From Bifidobacteriaceae bacterium (GTDB lineage Bacteria; Actinomycetota; Actinomycetes; Actinomycetales; WQXJ01): 6,117 bases of DNA. Positions 4,805-6,117 of this stretch are shown here, piece after piece (position 1 is the stretch's first letter; each line of letters begins with the position of its first letter). The notes under the pieces are model-generated. The model was given only the letters and a program-made list of their open reading frames with translations, did no database searches and was not told the DNA's origin. Both the position numbers and the translations under genes were made by a program. The stretch covers positions 1 to 6,117 of the forward strand of contig JAITJY010000060.1 in the NCBI GenBank assembly GCA_031278675.1, in the 5' to 3' direction.

Positions 4805-5446
4805 CGCGGCCGGCGGTGTGTCTGCCTCTGCCCCTACCTCTGCTGCGGCGGCTTCCATGAGCGCCGCTTCGGCCTGCTCAACTGCTATTTCGCGTTTGCG
4901 CAGGCTGTTTTCGCGCACGTTCAGCGTTGATCTCCGGCCGTCGAGCGACCGCTCGAAGCTGTCGAGTTGTTCCGCTCTGGCCTCAAGCGCCGCCTCGCGG
5001 TCGGTGGGTCCGGGCGCCGGGCTGGCTGCGGAGGGCGCATCCCCGCCGCCCATGGCCAGGCCAACGAAAAACATCGCCGCCGATGCCGCCACCACCGCCA
5101 ACACCGCCTTCTCGCGTTGCCGGACCCACCCGGCCGCACGGGCCGCCACGGTGGTGGCCCTTGCCTCCGATGGACGATGCCGCGTCGACCACCCGCCAGC
5201 AGTGGCGCCACCCTCGGGTGGGCGGGGCCGCGCTGACCAGCCGGAAGGCGGGTTCGGGCCGGACGCATTGGCTTGGGTAGGCGCATCGGGATAGGGCGTG
5301 AACTCTGGCCCAGGATTGGGCCGGATCGGTGCGGGTGGCTCGGGCTCGGGCGGCTGAGCGATGAAGCCCCAGCGTTGGCGATCCCAACGCTGGTCAACGG
5401 TTGGGCTGTCGGGGTCTTCAGACAACCCCGGAGGGAGCGAAGTCAC
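4781..5446 (-). CDS. Pro-rich single-span membrane protein with coiled coil
   Basis: Unrecognised protein, 221 residues. Residues 1-100 are disordered and rich in Pro, Gly and Arg, with a short repeat QRWDRQRW at 19-26. Residues 113-131 (AVLAVVAASAAMFFVGLAM) form one membrane span after the basic AGWVRQREK. Residues 147-203 form a charged heptad-like coiled coil (REAALEARAEQL, RSTLNVRENSLRKREIAVEQ), followed by an Ala/Pro tail. With the positive N side, the N terminus is probably cytoplasmic and the coiled coil outside. Similar layouts occur in actinobacterial envelope proteins, often with a C-terminal domain that is absent here. The GTG at 5446 is the only good start before the span, although its ribosome site is weak. 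Its stop lies in the third, partial 72-bp repeat, so the C terminus may be altered. It is on the host side of the tRNA fragment. Confidence 0.65.
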   Translation of the reverse strand: MTSLPPGLSEDPDSPTVDQRWDRQRWGFIAQPPEPEPPAPIRPNPGPEFTPYPDAPTQANASGPNPPSGWSARPRPPEGGATAGGWSTRHRPSEARATTVAARAAGWVRQREKAVLAVVAASAAMFFVGLAMGGGDAPSAASPAPGPTDREAALEARAEQLDSFERSLDGRRSTLNVRENSLRKREIAVEQAEAALMEAAAAEVGAEADTPPAAPAPLACE

Positions 5447-5587
5447 CCGACCAGGCTATTGGCGTCTGCCGGGGCGGAGCAATGGGGACTTTGCGTGGAT
5501 CCGCCGGTGATCGCCGGAGGGAAGCACCAGACGGGTGTGATGGGCGTCCCTGGCCGGCGATGGCAGGCCCCCGGCCTGCGGAATTGG

Positions 5588-5819
5588 CCCGGGGCGGTGT
5601 TGAGCAACGCCGCCCGACCGTGCCGGCGCAGGGGGCAGTGTTGTTCAACGCTCTGCCGGGGGCGGTTGGCCATAACTCCGGGACACGCCGGATCGCAGTT
5701 CGGCCCCGGGGCGGTGTTGAGCAACGCCGTCCGACCGCGCCGGCGCAGGGGGCAGTGTTGTTTAACGCTCTGCCGGGCGCGGTTGGTCATAACTCCGGGA
5801 CACGCCGGATCGCAGATTG
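5588..5819. repeat. 117-bp tandem repeat (two copies) with GTGTTGNNCAACGC palindromes
   Basis: Units start at 5588 and 5705 and differ at only a few bases. Each carries two palindromes of form GTGTTGNNCAACGC, 41 nt apart: 5597-5610, 5638-5651, 5714-5727 and 5755-5768 (the last has one C-to-T change). No convincing gene covers 5447-5870; the minus-strand frame through it is itself repetitive. It lies between a minus-strand and a plus-strand gene that diverge, so it could be a regulatory array. Confidence 0.8.
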
Positions 5820-5836
5820 GGGCAGCGGTTGTGACG

Positions 5837-5856
5837 GCCGTCCCGGCCGGGACGGC
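5837..5856. repeat. Perfect 20-bp palindrome
   Basis: GCCGTCCCGGCCGGGACGGC equals its own reverse complement. As RNA it would fold to an 8-bp stem with a GGCC loop. It sits 34 nt before the plus-strand gene at the right edge and could be an operator or a terminator. Confidence 0.5.
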
Positions 5857-5889
5857 GGCCTAGACGCATCGGTGTGGCACCCTGGAAGG

Positions 5890-6117
5890 GTGAATGAACC
5901 ACGGAGGCCGGCGTTTCGGCGACCGGCCATGTTGGGGCTCGCCCAGGCGGACCAGATTCCCGGCGGTTTGGACCCGGCGACCCAAGTTGAACTGGCGCAC
6001 TCAAGCGCGGCGGCGCTGGTGGCGCGGGCGCGGGACCGGGCGGCATCGGACCCTGAAATGGTGGCGCGGCTGTTGGCGTTGGTGGAGACGGAAGGCGTCG
6101 AAATGCTGGCCACACTG
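5890..6117 (+). CDS. Start of an unidentified gene, cut by the window edge
   Basis: The first 76 codons stay open to the last base. The product begins VNEPRRPAFRRPAMLGLAQA, continues LDPATQVELAHSSAAALVAR, and ends in an amphipathic helical stretch (PEMVARLLALVETEGVEMLA). The family is not recognised and no motif is complete. Codon third positions are strongly GC and the composition is protein-like, whereas the overlapping minus-strand frames are Ser/Pro/Arg-rich, as shadows usually are. The GTG at 5890 is preceded directly by GGAAGG, which is too close for a standard ribosome site. GTG at 5872 or ATG at 5929 are other possible starts. It diverges from the membrane-protein gene, with the 117-bp repeats and the palindrome between them. 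Confidence 0.55.
   Translation, partial: MNEPRRPAFRRPAMLGLAQADQIPGGLDPATQVELAHSSAAALVARARDRAASDPEMVARLLALVETEGVEMLATL

Noticed and set aside
4476..5294. Long plus-strand frame of 272 codons with 24-residue repeats
   Set aside because: It lies opposite the minus-strand membrane-protein gene, has Ser/Ala/Arg-rich shadow composition, and the repeats come from the 72-bp DNA array; the minus frame gives a membrane span and coiled coil.
5443..5790. Minus-strand frame with repeated RQSVxQHC segments
   Set aside because: The repetition comes from the 117-bp DNA units (39 codons), composition is Arg/Pro/Cys-rich, and there is no ribosome site or domain.
4608..5819. CRISPR array
   Set aside because: The 72-bp and 117-bp arrays repeat over the whole unit with no unique spacers, and no cas gene is nearby.
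5762..6115. Two minus-strand frames at the right edge
   Set aside because: They are Pro/Ser/Arg-rich shadows of the plus-strand gene beginning at 5890, whose codon use is more protein-like.

Overview
The window is high-GC DNA of an actinobacterial type. Evidence for this is the GC-rich codon third positions, GTG starts, AAGGAGG-like ribosome sites, GC-rich hairpin terminators, and a tRNA 3' end without a full encoded CCA. The genus cannot be read from it. It divides into an accessory element (left, about 1-4407) and probable host chromosome (right, about 4408-6117), joined at a 3' fragment of a tRNA-Lys(TTT) gene at 4361-4407 that looks like an attachment site.

Element side: every gene lies on the minus strand, so it is read right to left. 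In transcription order the genes are a Cys-rich zinc-ribbon-like protein (3848-3591), HTH regulator C (3594-3187), a very acidic 75-residue protein (3060-2833), HTH regulator B (2758-2297), a 75-residue basic protein (2023-1796), HTH regulator A (1725-1297) and a complete tyrosine recombinase (1208-213). The three regulators share an N-terminal XRE-type HTH and a C-terminal block (hydrophobic-[YF]-R/H-x-D ... [IVL]-P-A-x-x-H-R) that resembles the Aca2/DUF1870-type regulators found next to anti-CRISPR genes. The pattern is three successive cassettes of 'small protein then Aca2-like regulator', in the order used by acr-aca operons. Two cassettes are preceded by near-identical 133-bp noncoding repeats able to form stem-loops. 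Hairpins sit between the small gene and the regulator in two cassettes, and in the third the two genes overlap by 4 nt.

The end of the integrase gene carries five TCGTTCA repeats spaced 14, 21, 21 and 14 nt, which may be integrase arm sites or another protein-binding array. If the element sits in the 3' end of tRNA-Lys, the intact tRNA and the other attachment site should lie left of the window.

Host side: after the tRNA fragment come a possible remnant of a gene 3' end (4472-4564), 72-bp tandem repeats (4608-4804) that duplicate the stop-codon end of a minus-strand gene, that gene itself (4781-5446: Pro-rich N terminus, one membrane span, coiled coil), two 117-bp repeats bearing four copies of a short palindrome (5588-5819), a perfect 20-bp palindrome (5837-5856), and the start of a plus-strand gene that runs off the right edge (5890-6117).
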